Made by a program: the position numbers and the translations under genes. A DNA stretch of 64,000 bases from Clostridiaceae bacterium (GTDB lineage Bacteria; Bacillota; Clostridia; DSM-8532), in assembly GCA_012728015.1 (NCBI GenBank), contig JAAYFY010000093.1, forward strand, positions 1 through 64,000, in the 5' to 3' direction. Numbering within the stretch: the stretch's first letter is position 1; every line of letters begins with the position of its first letter. Below the pieces are notes generated by a model that was given only the letters and a program-made list of their open reading frames with translations, was not told the origin of the DNA and did not search any database. Of this stretch, positions 25,548-33,729 are shown piece after piece.

Positions 25548-26547
25548 AGAGATCAAATCAATCCTTGAGGCAAGGCGTGAGAGGGCAATGGCCGACCTGG
25601 ACCGAAGGAAGGCCGAAGTCTGGGCCAGGATCCCGGAACTTGCGGCCCTGGACCAGGAAATAACGCTGGAGGGTATCCGCCATGCCCGGACGCTGATTCA
25701 TAATGCTTCCGGCGAGGCCGATACTGAGGCCCTTGCCGGACGGATAACCACTTTGAAAAAGGAGAAGGAAAACCTGCTGGCCCAAAACGGTTACCCGCCC
25801 GATTTCCTGGAACCCCGGTTCACCTGCCCGGTTTGCGGGGATACCGGCCAGGTCACCCATCAGGATTCCCTCGAAACAACATCCTGCGTCTGCTATCGCC
25901 AGCTCTACCTGGAAAAGCTCTACCAGGTTTCAAACATCCTGGATGACGGCAATACGGGTTTCGAGTTTTTTGATGAAACCCTGTACGCCGACAAGCCCGA
26001 CCCAAAACGATATGGTTCAGATATTTCGCCAAGGGAGCAGATCCTGGCCATAAAGGACCGGTGCGTGTCTTTTATTGATAACTTTACAGACCCGGCCCCG
26101 GCCAACTTCTATTTTTTTGGTTCCGCCGGTACCGGCAAGACCTTCATGGCCAAGTCCACAGGCCTTGACCTGATCAAAAGGGGATATACCGTCCTTTACC
26201 TTTCAGCTCCCACCCTTTTTGAAGTGATCCGGAGGGCGCGTTTTTCCTACGACGATGATGAGCTGGACGCCACATACCGGGACCTTGTTGAAACCCAGCT
26301 TTTAATCCTGGACGACCTGGGAACCGAGCCTGCAAGCGATGCCCGGTACGCGGAGCTTTTAACACTCCTGGAGGCACGGAAGACCAGGGCCAGCCGTTTT
26401 ATCGCACGCACGATAATTTCCTCCAACCTGGATCCGAAGCAGTTATACCAGGCCTATAATGAGCGCATCGCGTCAAGGGTCCTGGGGGAGTTCGATACCT
26501 TCAAGTTCTTCGGCGAGGATATCCGCATACTGAAAAAATACCGATGA
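25531..26547 (+). CDS. dnaC: DnaC/DnaI-type helicase loader ATPase
   Basis: The 338-residue AAA+ ATPase loads the replicative helicase. An N-terminal helix region is followed by a zinc-binding segment with C99, C102, C119 and C121 (CPVCGDTG...CVC), typical of the Firmicutes DnaI form. Walker A is GSAGTGKT at 197-204. Walker B lies in LLILDDLGTE, with sensor-like TIISSNLD further on. The ATG lies inside the end of dnaD with AAAGGA upstream, giving coupled translation. It ends 12 bases short of the convergent ypeB. Confidence 0.92.
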   Translation: MIRINREIKSILEARRERAMADLDRRKAEVWARIPELAALDQEITLEGIRHARTLIHNASGEADTEALAGRITTLKKEKENLLAQNGYPPDFLEPRFTCPVCGDTGQVTHQDSLETTSCVCYRQLYLEKLYQVSNILDDGNTGFEFFDETLYADKPDPKRYGSDISPREQILAIKDRCVSFIDNFTDPAPANFYFFGSAGTGKTFMAKSTGLDLIKRGYTVLYLSAPTLFEVIRRARFSYDDDELDATYRDLVETQLLILDDLGTEPASDARYAELLTLLEARKTRASRFIARTIISSNLDPKQLYQAYNERIASRVLGEFDTFKFFGEDIRILKKYR

Positions 26548-26559
26548 AGACCGGGGCGG

Positions 26560-27999
26560 CTACATGGTGAGTATCCCCTCTTCGGAGTTGATAATAAGCA
26601 GTATATCCTCCTCTTCTCCCGTCATTGCGTTGATATAGACCAGGAAGTCCTGATCGTCAAGCTTCCCCTTGAATTCATAGCAGAACAGTTCCTTGCCATA
26701 ATCGGTGGGAATGATGGCAAGCCCGGAGGATACGATGTTCTCTTTCCTCGCGACCCTTTGCAGGGCTTCGGCCTCGGTGATTGCGGGTTCAGGTATACTC
26801 CTTTCCTGATGGCTCATGAGGTAGCCCTTGCTCTCAAAGCCCACCACCTCACCGTTATCAAGGGCAATCTTCACCTTGACCAGGTCCGGGTATACTATAA
26901 CCCCGTCCTGCATATAGGCATAGTTGATGGTGGCAACCCCCTGCTGCTCGGTGTAATAGGTATCCTTCATGCTTTTAAAGCCGCTTTTTTCAAGGAACTG
27001 CTTACCGATTTCCTTGGCCTTGTCGATATCCAGTTCCACGTCTCCCACATCGCGGTTGTACAGGAACCAGACCACCTTGCCGCCGACCACCGAAACATCG
27101 GCCTCGGCTACGCTTTCTTCCTTCTTGCCCTCGAGCTCAAACCTGAAATTGTAGGTGTCGATGACGCCGTTTTTGTTGTCGGAAACCTTCTGTATGTTCC
27201 GTATATTCTCCTTTCCAAACAGGCTGCCCAGTTTTTCTATGGCTTGGTCCTCCGAAATGTTTTCACCGGAGAGCCCAAGGGCCTTCTGGTTGGTCATATG
27301 CTCCGAGAAAGGACCGTCATAGATCAGGGTCGGCATCTCTTCAAATGTCCCGTCAATATTTGAAATGCTCTGGGGCACTTTCACATCAGTCTTTGAGAAA
27401 AGCCTGGCGCCGTCTCCGGCCAGGTTCTCCCACTTCATGGTTCCCGCCGAAAGCTCCCCATGGAACTTGTCCAGGTTTTCGTTAAGGGAAACCGCAAACT
27501 GGTGCAGGTTCTTAATCGTGTCCATCTGGTCCTTGCTCATGACCTGCCCTTTCACGTTCTGCCCGTTCAGTGTCTTGGCGTAGTCCCCTACCTGGCTTAT
27601 GAATTTCTGGGTATTAACCAGGGTACCCTGCTCCACCGGAAGCTGACCCAGGTTTGTTGAAACCAGTTCAGCGCGATGCCAGATATCCTTGAGGATATCG
27701 GCGGCCTTTTGGGGAGAAGAAGTAAGCATGGCCTTTGACAGCAGAACCTCCATGTCCTGGATATACCCTGTCATTTCGTAAAAAGCCCGGTTGTACTGGG
27801 CATCCAGCTGACGGCGGAGCAAAACGGCCCTGTGGTGCTGCCAGGCTCCGAAAAGGGTGGTCAGGGCCAGTATGGCTATTACCACGTTCTTTGCCTTGTT
27901 CCTGGCATGGTAGCCCGGTTCTCCCGTTTCGGTCCCGCGGACCGAACCACGCCGTCTTGCGTGATTTTCCATAATGTATTCCTTCTCGTCATATTCCAT
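26560..27999 (-). CDS. ypeB: Germination protein YpeB
   Basis: YpeB localises and stabilises the cortex-lytic enzyme SleB in the spore inner membrane. The 479-residue product has one N-terminal membrane segment (VVIAILALTTLFGAW). A helical domain (about 60-200) includes FYEMTGYIQDMEVLLSKAM. Three PepSY-like repeats at about 230-470 follow, for example GLSGENISEDQAIEKLGSLFG and ITEAEALQRVA. Length and order match the Bacillus family. The ATG follows GAGGAG by 7 bases. It lies 25 bases downstream of the SleB-type hydrolase, the usual sleB-ypeB operon, expected to be expressed in the forespore. Confidence 0.95.
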   Translation of the reverse strand: MEYDEKEYIMENHARRRGSVRGTETGEPGYHARNKAKNVVIAILALTTLFGAWQHHRAVLLRRQLDAQYNRAFYEMTGYIQDMEVLLSKAMLTSSPQKAADILKDIWHRAELVSTNLGQLPVEQGTLVNTQKFISQVGDYAKTLNGQNVKGQVMSKDQMDTIKNLHQFAVSLNENLDKFHGELSAGTMKWENLAGDGARLFSKTDVKVPQSISNIDGTFEEMPTLIYDGPFSEHMTNQKALGLSGENISEDQAIEKLGSLFGKENIRNIQKVSDNKNGVIDTYNFRFELEGKKEESVAEADVSVVGGKVVWFLYNRDVGDVELDIDKAKEIGKQFLEKSGFKSMKDTYYTEQQGVATINYAYMQDGVIVYPDLVKVKIALDNGEVVGFESKGYLMSHQERSIPEPAITEAEALQRVARKENIVSSGLAIIPTDYGKELFCYEFKGKLDDQDFLVYINAMTGEEEDILLIINSEEGILTM

Positions 28000-28024
28000 G
28001 GTCTATCTCCTCTCCATTCTTTAT

Positions 28025-28474
28025 TTATTTGCCGAAATAGTGCTTGCCGATTTTTGTCACGACCTGCCTTGACCAGATCCATTTACTGGTCGCCGTGGCC
28101 GGATTCCAGTAGTACAGGCAGCCATATGTGGGGTCCCAGCCGTTTAGGGCATCTTGCGCCGCTTTTACCACCGTGCTGTTGGGATCGATGGGCACGTTGA
28201 TCTGGCCGTCGCTGACCGCCGTAAAGGCTCCGGGCTGGTAGATCACACCGGCTATGGAGTTGGGGAACCTGGAATCCTTGACTCGATTGAGGATGACAGC
28301 TCCGACCGCCACCTGCCCTTCGTACGGTTCACCACGCGCCTCACCGTTAATGGCACGGGCAAGAAGCTGCACATCGCTGGCCCTGCCGGCGGAGTTTTGG
28401 GCCTGGCCCGGGTAAATCGCCGCGAAGAATACAACAAAGAGAACAAAGATGATGATGAATCTTTTAAATCCCAT
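28025..28474 (-). CDS. sleB: Spore cortex-lytic enzyme SleB-type cell wall hydrolase
   Basis: The 149-residue product has a signal segment (FIIIFVLFVVFFAAIYPGQA) and the SleB hydrolase domain: LLARAINGEARGEPYEGQVAVGAVILNRV, with the catalytic Glu in GEARGE, then WNPATATSKWIWSRQ. It lacks the N-terminal peptidoglycan-binding domain of B. subtilis SleB, so it is a short form. The ATG at 28474 follows AGAGGTGA by 7 bases; a GTG two codons earlier is possible. CATAATA at 28516-28522 fits a sigma-G -10 element, but no good -35 is seen. ypeB follows directly. Confidence 0.9.
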   Translation of the reverse strand: MGFKRFIIIFVLFVVFFAAIYPGQAQNSAGRASDVQLLARAINGEARGEPYEGQVAVGAVILNRVKDSRFPNSIAGVIYQPGAFTAVSDGQINVPIDPNSTVVKAAQDALNGWDPTYGCLYYWNPATATSKWIWSRQVVTKIGKHYFGK

Positions 28475-28545
28475 TACCACTTCACCTCTTTGCTATTCTT
28501 TCATGCTAAAACCGGTATTATGCCAAAAAAGCTGAAGATACAAGA

Positions 28546-28586
28546 GGGACGGATATTTCCCGTTTGATGCGGAATATATCCGTCCC
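28546..28586 (-). terminator. Hairpin terminator downstream of the YhaN-like gene
   Basis: GGGACGGATAT and ATATCCGTCCC form an 11-bp perfect stem around a 19-base loop, with TCTTGT following on the minus strand. It separates the YhaO/YhaN-like operon from sleB-ypeB. Confidence 0.55.
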
Positions 28587-28600
28587 TGCGTTTCTCACGT

Positions 28601-28687
28601 GCCATTGCGAGGTGCCTTTCGGTGTCATTGCGAGGAGCAAAGCGACGAAGCAATCTCGCGGCCAGTTTCGCCGGGCTCGCAATGACA
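28601..28687. repeat. Palindromic REP/MITE-like repeat, cleanest copy
   Basis: TGTCATTGCGAG at 28623-28634 and CTCGCAATGACA at 28676-28687 are perfect terminal inverted repeats around AGCAAAGCGACGAAGCAATCTCGCGG. A partial extra left end GCCATTGCGAGG lies at 28601. It begins eight bases after the stop of the YhaN-like gene. Confidence 0.85.
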
Positions 28688-28694
28688 ATGTGTC

Positions 28695-31091
28695 CTACAA
28701 CTCTATCACGTTCAGTTCATCGACCCAGACCTCCCGGGCAAGTTCGACCTCCCGGCGCCGGCTGGTCATGAAGAACACCTGCCTGTGGGTTGATGCTTCC
28801 TTCAGCAGCCTGAAGGCCTGGAGTGTCCTTTCCTCGTCATACTGCAGGAAGGGCTCGTCCAGAAACAGGGGGACAGTCTGCTTTTCCTTTTCCATAAGGG
28901 CAAGGGCGGCAAGCCTCATAGAAAAATATACCTGGTCTATTGTTCCCGAACTGAGCCTGCCCACCGGCATAAGCTCCTCGCATTCAGGAACCTCCAGGAA
29001 CAACTGCCCTTCCTGGTCGGACCTGATACTCCGGTACCTGCCATTGGTAATCATGGAGATGAACCGGCTCATTTCCTCGTTGAGGCGGGTTGTATAGTTC
29101 ATCTGGATACGGGAACCTACCTCCTCCAGTATTTCCCGCGCGGTCCGGATACTCCTGCCGGCCAGTTCCAGCCGTCGCTTTTCCTCCATAAGCCGGCTGA
29201 TCTCATCCTCGACATCGGCAAGGTCCTCCTGGGAAGGCGCGTCCTCCAGCCTCGTCTTTAGCCTTTCGATACTGATTTCACAGTTCTTTATCGCTTCCTG
29301 GATCTCATGTATCTCGCTCTCGGTCACATCATCCCGGTCCAAAAGACCAGATTTCGGATACAGGGCTGACATCTCCAAGGCGGTGGTACTGAGATCTACA
29401 GGGGTCTTAATATCCCTGTCGGCCAGCTCGGCTGCCTGCCTGAGGAGCAGGCCAATTTTTTCTTTCGCATCCTCAATTCGCTGCCTAAGGTCCTGCGCGC
29501 ACCTGACGTCTTCCCTGAACCGGGCAAGTCCCTCCCTGAAGGTTTCCATGGCCTTCCCGATCATGTCCGGATCGTCCGCAACAGGCCCGAATCCGGCCAG
29601 GTATGATCCAAGGGTCCCAAGCAGCGCGCTATTCTTATCAGACAGGCCGGACATCCTTTTACCCGCGTCATCCAGCTTACGGCTGCATGCGTCAAATTCC
29701 GAAAGAGCGTCCCGGATCTGTTCTTTTTGCGAAAGATAGTCGCTAAGCCCTGAGAAGCCCTCCTCGCGCAGCATTGCAAGCTGTATTTCGGCCTGGCTTA
29801 CAGGAATATGTTTCTTCTTCATGCCCCGGAGTAGCACAGTAATAACTCCTGCCAGGGCTGAGACGACTGCGGCGGCCAGCAGGGGAATTCCGATATTATG
29901 GCCGAGGAGCCCCGGCACAACCAGCACAAGGACCGCTGCTATAAAGAACAACATGGGAACAAAAAGCGGGATGGCAGGCCCGGGCTTCCTGCCCATATCC
30001 TTTGCTGCCGCGGCTTCCCGCTCCTGTTCCTTCAGGAGCCCTCCCATCCTGTCCACTCTTTCCCTCAATGGCCGGAGTTGCTCAAGCCTGCGGTCCAGTT
30101 CGGCCTTTTTCTGTTCCAGGTCACTTATGTCATTTTGACATTCATCCATTTGCCTTCGGGTTTCCTGGTATTCGTACCAGGACTTGTTCAGGGCTTCCAC
30201 TGTCCCCTCGGTGATCTCGCCATATGCTTCCGATTCCTTCACCCTCGTTTCCAGGCGGATTAGCTCAGTCTCCATCCTGTTAACCGATTCTACCATTTCG
30301 TCGCACTCGTCGGCCAGGTCGTTGAGACGGCCTGCCCGGCGGGCGTTTAGACGCTTTACCAGGTCATTACGTTTTTGACCCAGTTCCAGGAGGCGTTCTT
30401 CCTCCTCCTTCAGGCTGGACCATGTGTCAAGGTAGGTTTCGTGCTCTTCCAGCATCCTGGCTTTCAAGTCCTCCAGTTGGGCAAGGCGTGCATTCACCCT
30501 GTCCAGCGGCCTTGTGGTGGATCTTCCTGTGCCCACCTTTTCCAGCAGGGCGGCGTCGAGGGCTTCCAGGGCCCTGCTGAGGGAGAGATCCTCGCTTCCC
30601 GTGGCCGAGAGGTTGGCCAGTTTCTCCATTACCATGCGTGCCCCCTCAGGATCCATGGCGGTTTGCATCTGTCGAATCCGGGCGCTCCTTGAGAATACCG
30701 ACTCAGGCATACCCAGGTGCTCTTCCGCAAAGCGCGGACCGGTTTCCCTGCTTGTGGGAAAGTCGGACGTGATATCCCTTAGCATGCCGTCGTGCACATG
30801 GGCCAGACCCTTGTCAAAATTACGGTCCACCCTGTATGTGGAGCCATCGTCCAGCACATATTCCATTACACCCGCAAACTGGCTCCCGTCCCAGGGTTTA
30901 TAATTCTTCTCGGACCCTGACGCCCTTCTCGTGCGCTTCGCCATGCCATAAAGCATTGCCGTAACAAAATCCATCAACGTTGATTTCCCGGCTTCATTGG
31001 GACCCACGACCAGGTTGAAGCCGTCGGAAGGCGCAATGCGCTTGTCGCTGAACTTACCAAAACCCTTTATGTCAATCAGCCTTATCCTCAT
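28695..31091 (-). CDS. yhaN: YhaN-like AAA ATPase with long coiled coil and membrane hairpin
   Basis: The 798-residue product is related to SbcC/Rad50-type ATPases. It begins MRIRLIDIKGFGKFSD, with Walker A GPNEAGKST at about 30-38. Long coiled coils at about 180-350 and 450-640 flank two hydrophobic segments (about 375-430, FVPMLFFIAAVLVLVVPGLL and LLAAAVVSALAGVITVLL). The C-terminus has the signature LSSGTIDQVYFSMRLAAL and Walker B LFLDEPF. The B. subtilis YhaN is similar in having a membrane hairpin. The start at 31091 follows GGAGG; an in-frame codon 16 positions earlier is less likely. It lies one base after its phosphoesterase partner, so a nuclease-ATPase pair for DNA ends is inferred. 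Confidence 0.85.
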   Translation of the reverse strand: MRIRLIDIKGFGKFSDKRIAPSDGFNLVVGPNEAGKSTLMDFVTAMLYGMAKRTRRASGSEKNYKPWDGSQFAGVMEYVLDDGSTYRVDRNFDKGLAHVHDGMLRDITSDFPTSRETGPRFAEEHLGMPESVFSRSARIRQMQTAMDPEGARMVMEKLANLSATGSEDLSLSRALEALDAALLEKVGTGRSTTRPLDRVNARLAQLEDLKARMLEEHETYLDTWSSLKEEEERLLELGQKRNDLVKRLNARRAGRLNDLADECDEMVESVNRMETELIRLETRVKESEAYGEITEGTVEALNKSWYEYQETRRQMDECQNDISDLEQKKAELDRRLEQLRPLRERVDRMGGLLKEQEREAAAAKDMGRKPGPAIPLFVPMLFFIAAVLVLVVPGLLGHNIGIPLLAAAVVSALAGVITVLLRGMKKKHIPVSQAEIQLAMLREEGFSGLSDYLSQKEQIRDALSEFDACSRKLDDAGKRMSGLSDKNSALLGTLGSYLAGFGPVADDPDMIGKAMETFREGLARFREDVRCAQDLRQRIEDAKEKIGLLLRQAAELADRDIKTPVDLSTTALEMSALYPKSGLLDRDDVTESEIHEIQEAIKNCEISIERLKTRLEDAPSQEDLADVEDEISRLMEEKRRLELAGRSIRTAREILEEVGSRIQMNYTTRLNEEMSRFISMITNGRYRSIRSDQEGQLFLEVPECEELMPVGRLSSGTIDQVYFSMRLAALALMEKEKQTVPLFLDEPFLQYDEERTLQAFRLLKEASTHRQVFFMTSRRREVELAREVWVDELNVIEL

Positions 31092-31092
31092 A

Positions 31093-32286
31093 TCAGCAGC
31101 CCTCCCCTGTCCGGGGCCCCCTGAACAGGCCGCCGTCAATACGCGCGTCTATCCGCCCTTTTTCCAAGGCTTCAATGCCGAGGTCCAGGGCGGCGCTGAG
31201 GATCATGGCTTGCTCATCGTCGCCGCTTTCCCCGCATTCTTCCAGCCGCTGGAGCATCTCGCGGGTAAAAGCCCCTTTTAGGTTTTCCTCCCTGGAGATG
31301 GCTTCATAGTCATAGCAATCCCGGGTTTCGTCCAGGATCTGAAGCCACGGGAAATCATCCAGCCATGGCTTTTTCAAAGCCTCGCATTCCACGGCCAGCG
31401 AGGTGCGCCCAAAAAGCACCACCCTGGGCAGATCCCTGCCGGGATCCAGGCTTTTAAGCAGTTCCCCGAGCCTGGCGCTGGCCTCCTCCTGGCTGGTCGC
31501 ATTTTCCATGTCAAGGTCAAGCCATACATACCTTTTTTGGGCCAGGTTGACTTCCCGGATATCCAATGCCTTTCGTCCGGACTCGTCCTTTTCCAGCGTC
31601 ACCAGAAAAACACCGTGGTCGCCTGTTTCATCAAATCCCAGGGGTTCCGGGCTTCCCGGGTTCGCCGCGTTTTTCAGCTGGAAATCGGTTTTGCGGTTAT
31701 GGAAATGCCCAAGGGCATAATAGTCATAGCCCAGCCCGGCCAGTTCTTCGGAAGAAACCGGGTTGAACGGACTGTTGCTGAAGTTCATATCCAGTGTCCC
31801 GTGCAGCATGAAGATATTGAAGCGGTCACCGCCAGGCCTTGATACCATGGAAAGGTCAGGGGCATCCTGCCTGAAAGCTGAAAAACCCACGCCATGGATA
31901 AAGGCGCACAGGCTGTCAAACCTGACCGACGGTTTTTCATGGTTGAGAATAACCACATTATCGGGCCAGTTCCAGGTTTTGTACCACGAGTTGGCCGCAT
32001 ACGGGTCGTGATTTCCGGGGAGTACCACAACCGGGATGGTCAGGCGTTCAAAGAGGCTTGCCACCCTTTGAATGGTAGCTTTTGAGGCATAGTCATGCTC
32101 GTAAAGGTCGCCGCAGACCAGGATGAAGTCCGACCTTTCTTTCTCCGCCAGCCTTATGATGGATTCGAAGGTTGCCCATACATCGTTTCGCCGCATTTCG
32201 GAATAGTCCTTATGGCCACGCCCCCCAAAGGGCGCGTCCAAATGAATGTCAGCACAATGCAGGAACCTGATCCTGTCCCTGGTCAT
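31093..32286 (-). CDS. yhaO: SbcD/YhaO-like metallophosphoesterase
   Basis: A calcineurin-type phosphoesterase with all metal motifs: FLHCADIHLDAPF (DxH), VCGDLYEHD (GDxxE), PGNHDPY (GNHD), FMLHGTLD, and YALGHFHNR (GHxH). The C-terminal 160 residues resemble the capping region of SbcD-type nucleases. The enzyme probably cuts DNA together with the YhaN-like ATPase encoded next. The start at 32286 gives AAAGG a normal 8-base spacing; an ATG three codons earlier would overlap the acpS stop as ATGA. Order acpS-yhaO-yhaN suggests one transcript. Confidence 0.88.
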   Translation of the reverse strand: MTRDRIRFLHCADIHLDAPFGGRGHKDYSEMRRNDVWATFESIIRLAEKERSDFILVCGDLYEHDYASKATIQRVASLFERLTIPVVVLPGNHDPYAANSWYKTWNWPDNVVILNHEKPSVRFDSLCAFIHGVGFSAFRQDAPDLSMVSRPGGDRFNIFMLHGTLDMNFSNSPFNPVSSEELAGLGYDYYALGHFHNRKTDFQLKNAANPGSPEPLGFDETGDHGVFLVTLEKDESGRKALDIREVNLAQKRYVWLDLDMENATSQEEASARLGELLKSLDPGRDLPRVVLFGRTSLAVECEALKKPWLDDFPWLQILDETRDCYDYEAISREENLKGAFTREMLQRLEECGESGDDEQAMILSAALDLGIEALEKGRIDARIDGGLFRGPRTGEGC

Positions 32287-32291
32287 GGGCA

Positions 32292-32681
32292 TCATCCTTT
32301 CTCTGTCTGAATCACCGCGTATGCCGCCGCGTACTTTCTGCTGTGGGTCAGGCTGATATCCATGGACACCCCGTTAAGTGAGCGGAAACGCTTCTGAGCT
32401 TCCCCATACAGTATTACACGGGGCTTGCCGTTTGCGTCATTTACCACTTCGATATCCTGGAACGAAACGCCCTGTGAAATGCCTGTACCGAGCGCCTTGG
32501 ACACAGCTTCCTTGGCCGAGAACCGGGCCGCGTAGCTGCTGACCCTGGCCGTGCCCCTTGATTCGCAATACTCTATCTCGCCGGGCGTGTAGACGCGGCG
32601 GATGAAGGCATCGCCGCTCTTATCCATGGCGCGCCTTATACGCTCAATCTCCACTATGTCGATACCTGCCAGAACCCCCAT
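32292..32681 (-). CDS. acpS: Holo-[acyl-carrier-protein] synthase
   Basis: AcpS moves the 4'-phosphopantetheine arm from CoA to acyl carrier protein. The 129-residue product starts with GIDIVEIERIRRAM, whose Asp binds Mg, and carries RFSAKEAVSKALGTG, whose Glu completes the metal site. ISLTHSRKYAAAYAV follows. Size is standard. GGAGG lies just before the ATG. A tRNA-Arg and a hairpin lie upstream. Confidence 0.95.
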   Translation of the reverse strand: MGVLAGIDIVEIERIRRAMDKSGDAFIRRVYTPGEIEYCESRGTARVSSYAARFSAKEAVSKALGTGISQGVSFQDIEVVNDANGKPRVILYGEAQKRFRSLNGVSMDISLTHSRKYAAAYAVIQTEKG

Positions 32682-32730
32682 TGGACACCTCCAGGGCCGC
32701 TGCCCCTGTCAAGCAGGCAGTTAGCAAAAG

Positions 32731-32755
32731 AGTACAGGCTAGCCAAACCTGTACT
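32731..32755 (-). terminator. Hairpin between tRNA-Arg and acpS
   Basis: AGTACAGG...CCTGTACT is a perfect 8-bp stem with a 9-base loop. CTTTTG follows on the minus strand. It would end the tRNA-Arg transcript, or attenuate read-through into acpS. Confidence 0.55.
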
Positions 32756-32789
32756 CCAAAAAACTTAAGATGTGCGATGTTTTGCTGTT

Positions 32790-32864
32790 TGGCATCCCGT
32801 GCAGGAATCGAACCCGCATTAATGGATCCGGAATCCATTGTCTTATCCATTAGACCAACGGGAC
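32790..32864 (-). tRNA. tRNA-Arg (CCG)
   Basis: This 75-nt cloverleaf on the minus strand has acceptor GTCCCGT pairing with ACGGGAT (first pair G-U), then GCCA. The anticodon loop TTCCGGA in an ATGGA/TCCAT stem gives CCG. The T arm is GCGGG-TTCGATT-CCTGC. CCA is encoded. Confidence 0.94.
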
Positions 32865-32982
32865 ATGTACTGCCGTCCACCGCATGGTCTATTATACGCC
32901 AGAACAGGCATTATTTCAATAGCCCCACGCCCATTCCCCCGAAGGTCTGTGGCATGGTAAGGCTAATAAGGCTTACTCCTGC

Positions 32983-33636
32983 TCAGCCCGGCCGCAGAAA
33001 TGAGTAGGCCATGTCTCTCAGATGGATTATGGCGGTTCCGCTGATCTGCATCCAGAAATATGCGGCCAATACGGCAATCAATTTGCCGAAGGCCTGGATT
33101 CGCGTCCTGACGCTGATGGTGCGGTAGAGGATACCCAGCTGCAAGATGGGAAGAATGGGCATCACTGTGGCCAGGACGGCATAGAGCATCCGGACCCGGC
33201 TGGTTGAAACCGGCCCCACCTGCGTCCAGTCTATCCCTGAATAAACAGCAAGGGCGCAAGGTATGAGAAAAAGGATATGGGACAGGGCATAGGATTTCAT
33301 CAGGATCACCGAAATCCTCTTATGGACATATTTGTCGCTTCGCCTCCCGATCATCTGCAGAAAATCGCCCACGGGCCAGACGGTGATAATTACATCTGCC
33401 GCCCCAATCAGAAAAGACAAGGCTAAAAACAGGAAAAAGCGCAGCAGCATGCCTGCGGGACCGCCGACAAATACCGGTTGCTCAAAAAGGTTTTCATAGA
33501 ATAACAAATCGAAGCAGCCGACAAATATAAAGGCAAGCAACAATCCCGGAAATCTTATGGATATCCTTCTGTGTAGCCAGACCGGCAACAGAAAAAAATC
33601 CCACGGGCTGGACGGAATCTGGGTAACCTTCTCCAT
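32983..33636 (-). CDS. Multi-pass membrane protein of unknown function
   Basis: The 217-residue product has about five hydrophobic segments: FPGLLLAFIFVGCFDLLFY, MLLRFFLFLALSFLIGAADV, ILFLIPCALAVYS, MLYAVLATVMPILPILQL, and LIAVLAAYFWMQI. The overall look is of a Yip1-like or small YIP-type membrane domain, but no motif proves this. The ATG at 33636 is chosen because a longer frame would run through the palindrome at 33670-33699. A moderate AGAGAG precedes the start. It follows the GH18 gene and may be silent with it or have its own promoter. Confidence 0.6.
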   Translation of the reverse strand: MEKVTQIPSSPWDFFLLPVWLHRRISIRFPGLLLAFIFVGCFDLLFYENLFEQPVFVGGPAGMLLRFFLFLALSFLIGAADVIITVWPVGDFLQMIGRRSDKYVHKRISVILMKSYALSHILFLIPCALAVYSGIDWTQVGPVSTSRVRMLYAVLATVMPILPILQLGILYRTISVRTRIQAFGKLIAVLAAYFWMQISGTAIIHLRDMAYSFLRPG

Positions 33637-33669
33637 AGAACCAGTATCTCTCTTTATATAATTATTGTC

Positions 33670-33699
33670 AAAATCTGCATGGCAGGACATGCAGATTTT
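33670..33699 (-). terminator. Intrinsic terminator after the GH18 gene
   Basis: AAAATCTGCATG, six loop bases and CATGCAGATTTT form a perfect 12-bp stem ending in four T residues. It lies 31 bases after the GH18 stop codon. Confidence 0.8.
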
Positions 33700-33729
33700 C
33701 GTATCCCATTCTAACATATGAGGGGGCAA

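Noticed and set aside
33637-33729. N-terminal extension of the membrane protein with a CxxCH haem-like motif
   Set aside because: The extension runs through a perfect terminator palindrome, and a normal start lies downstream at 33636. The motif is chance.
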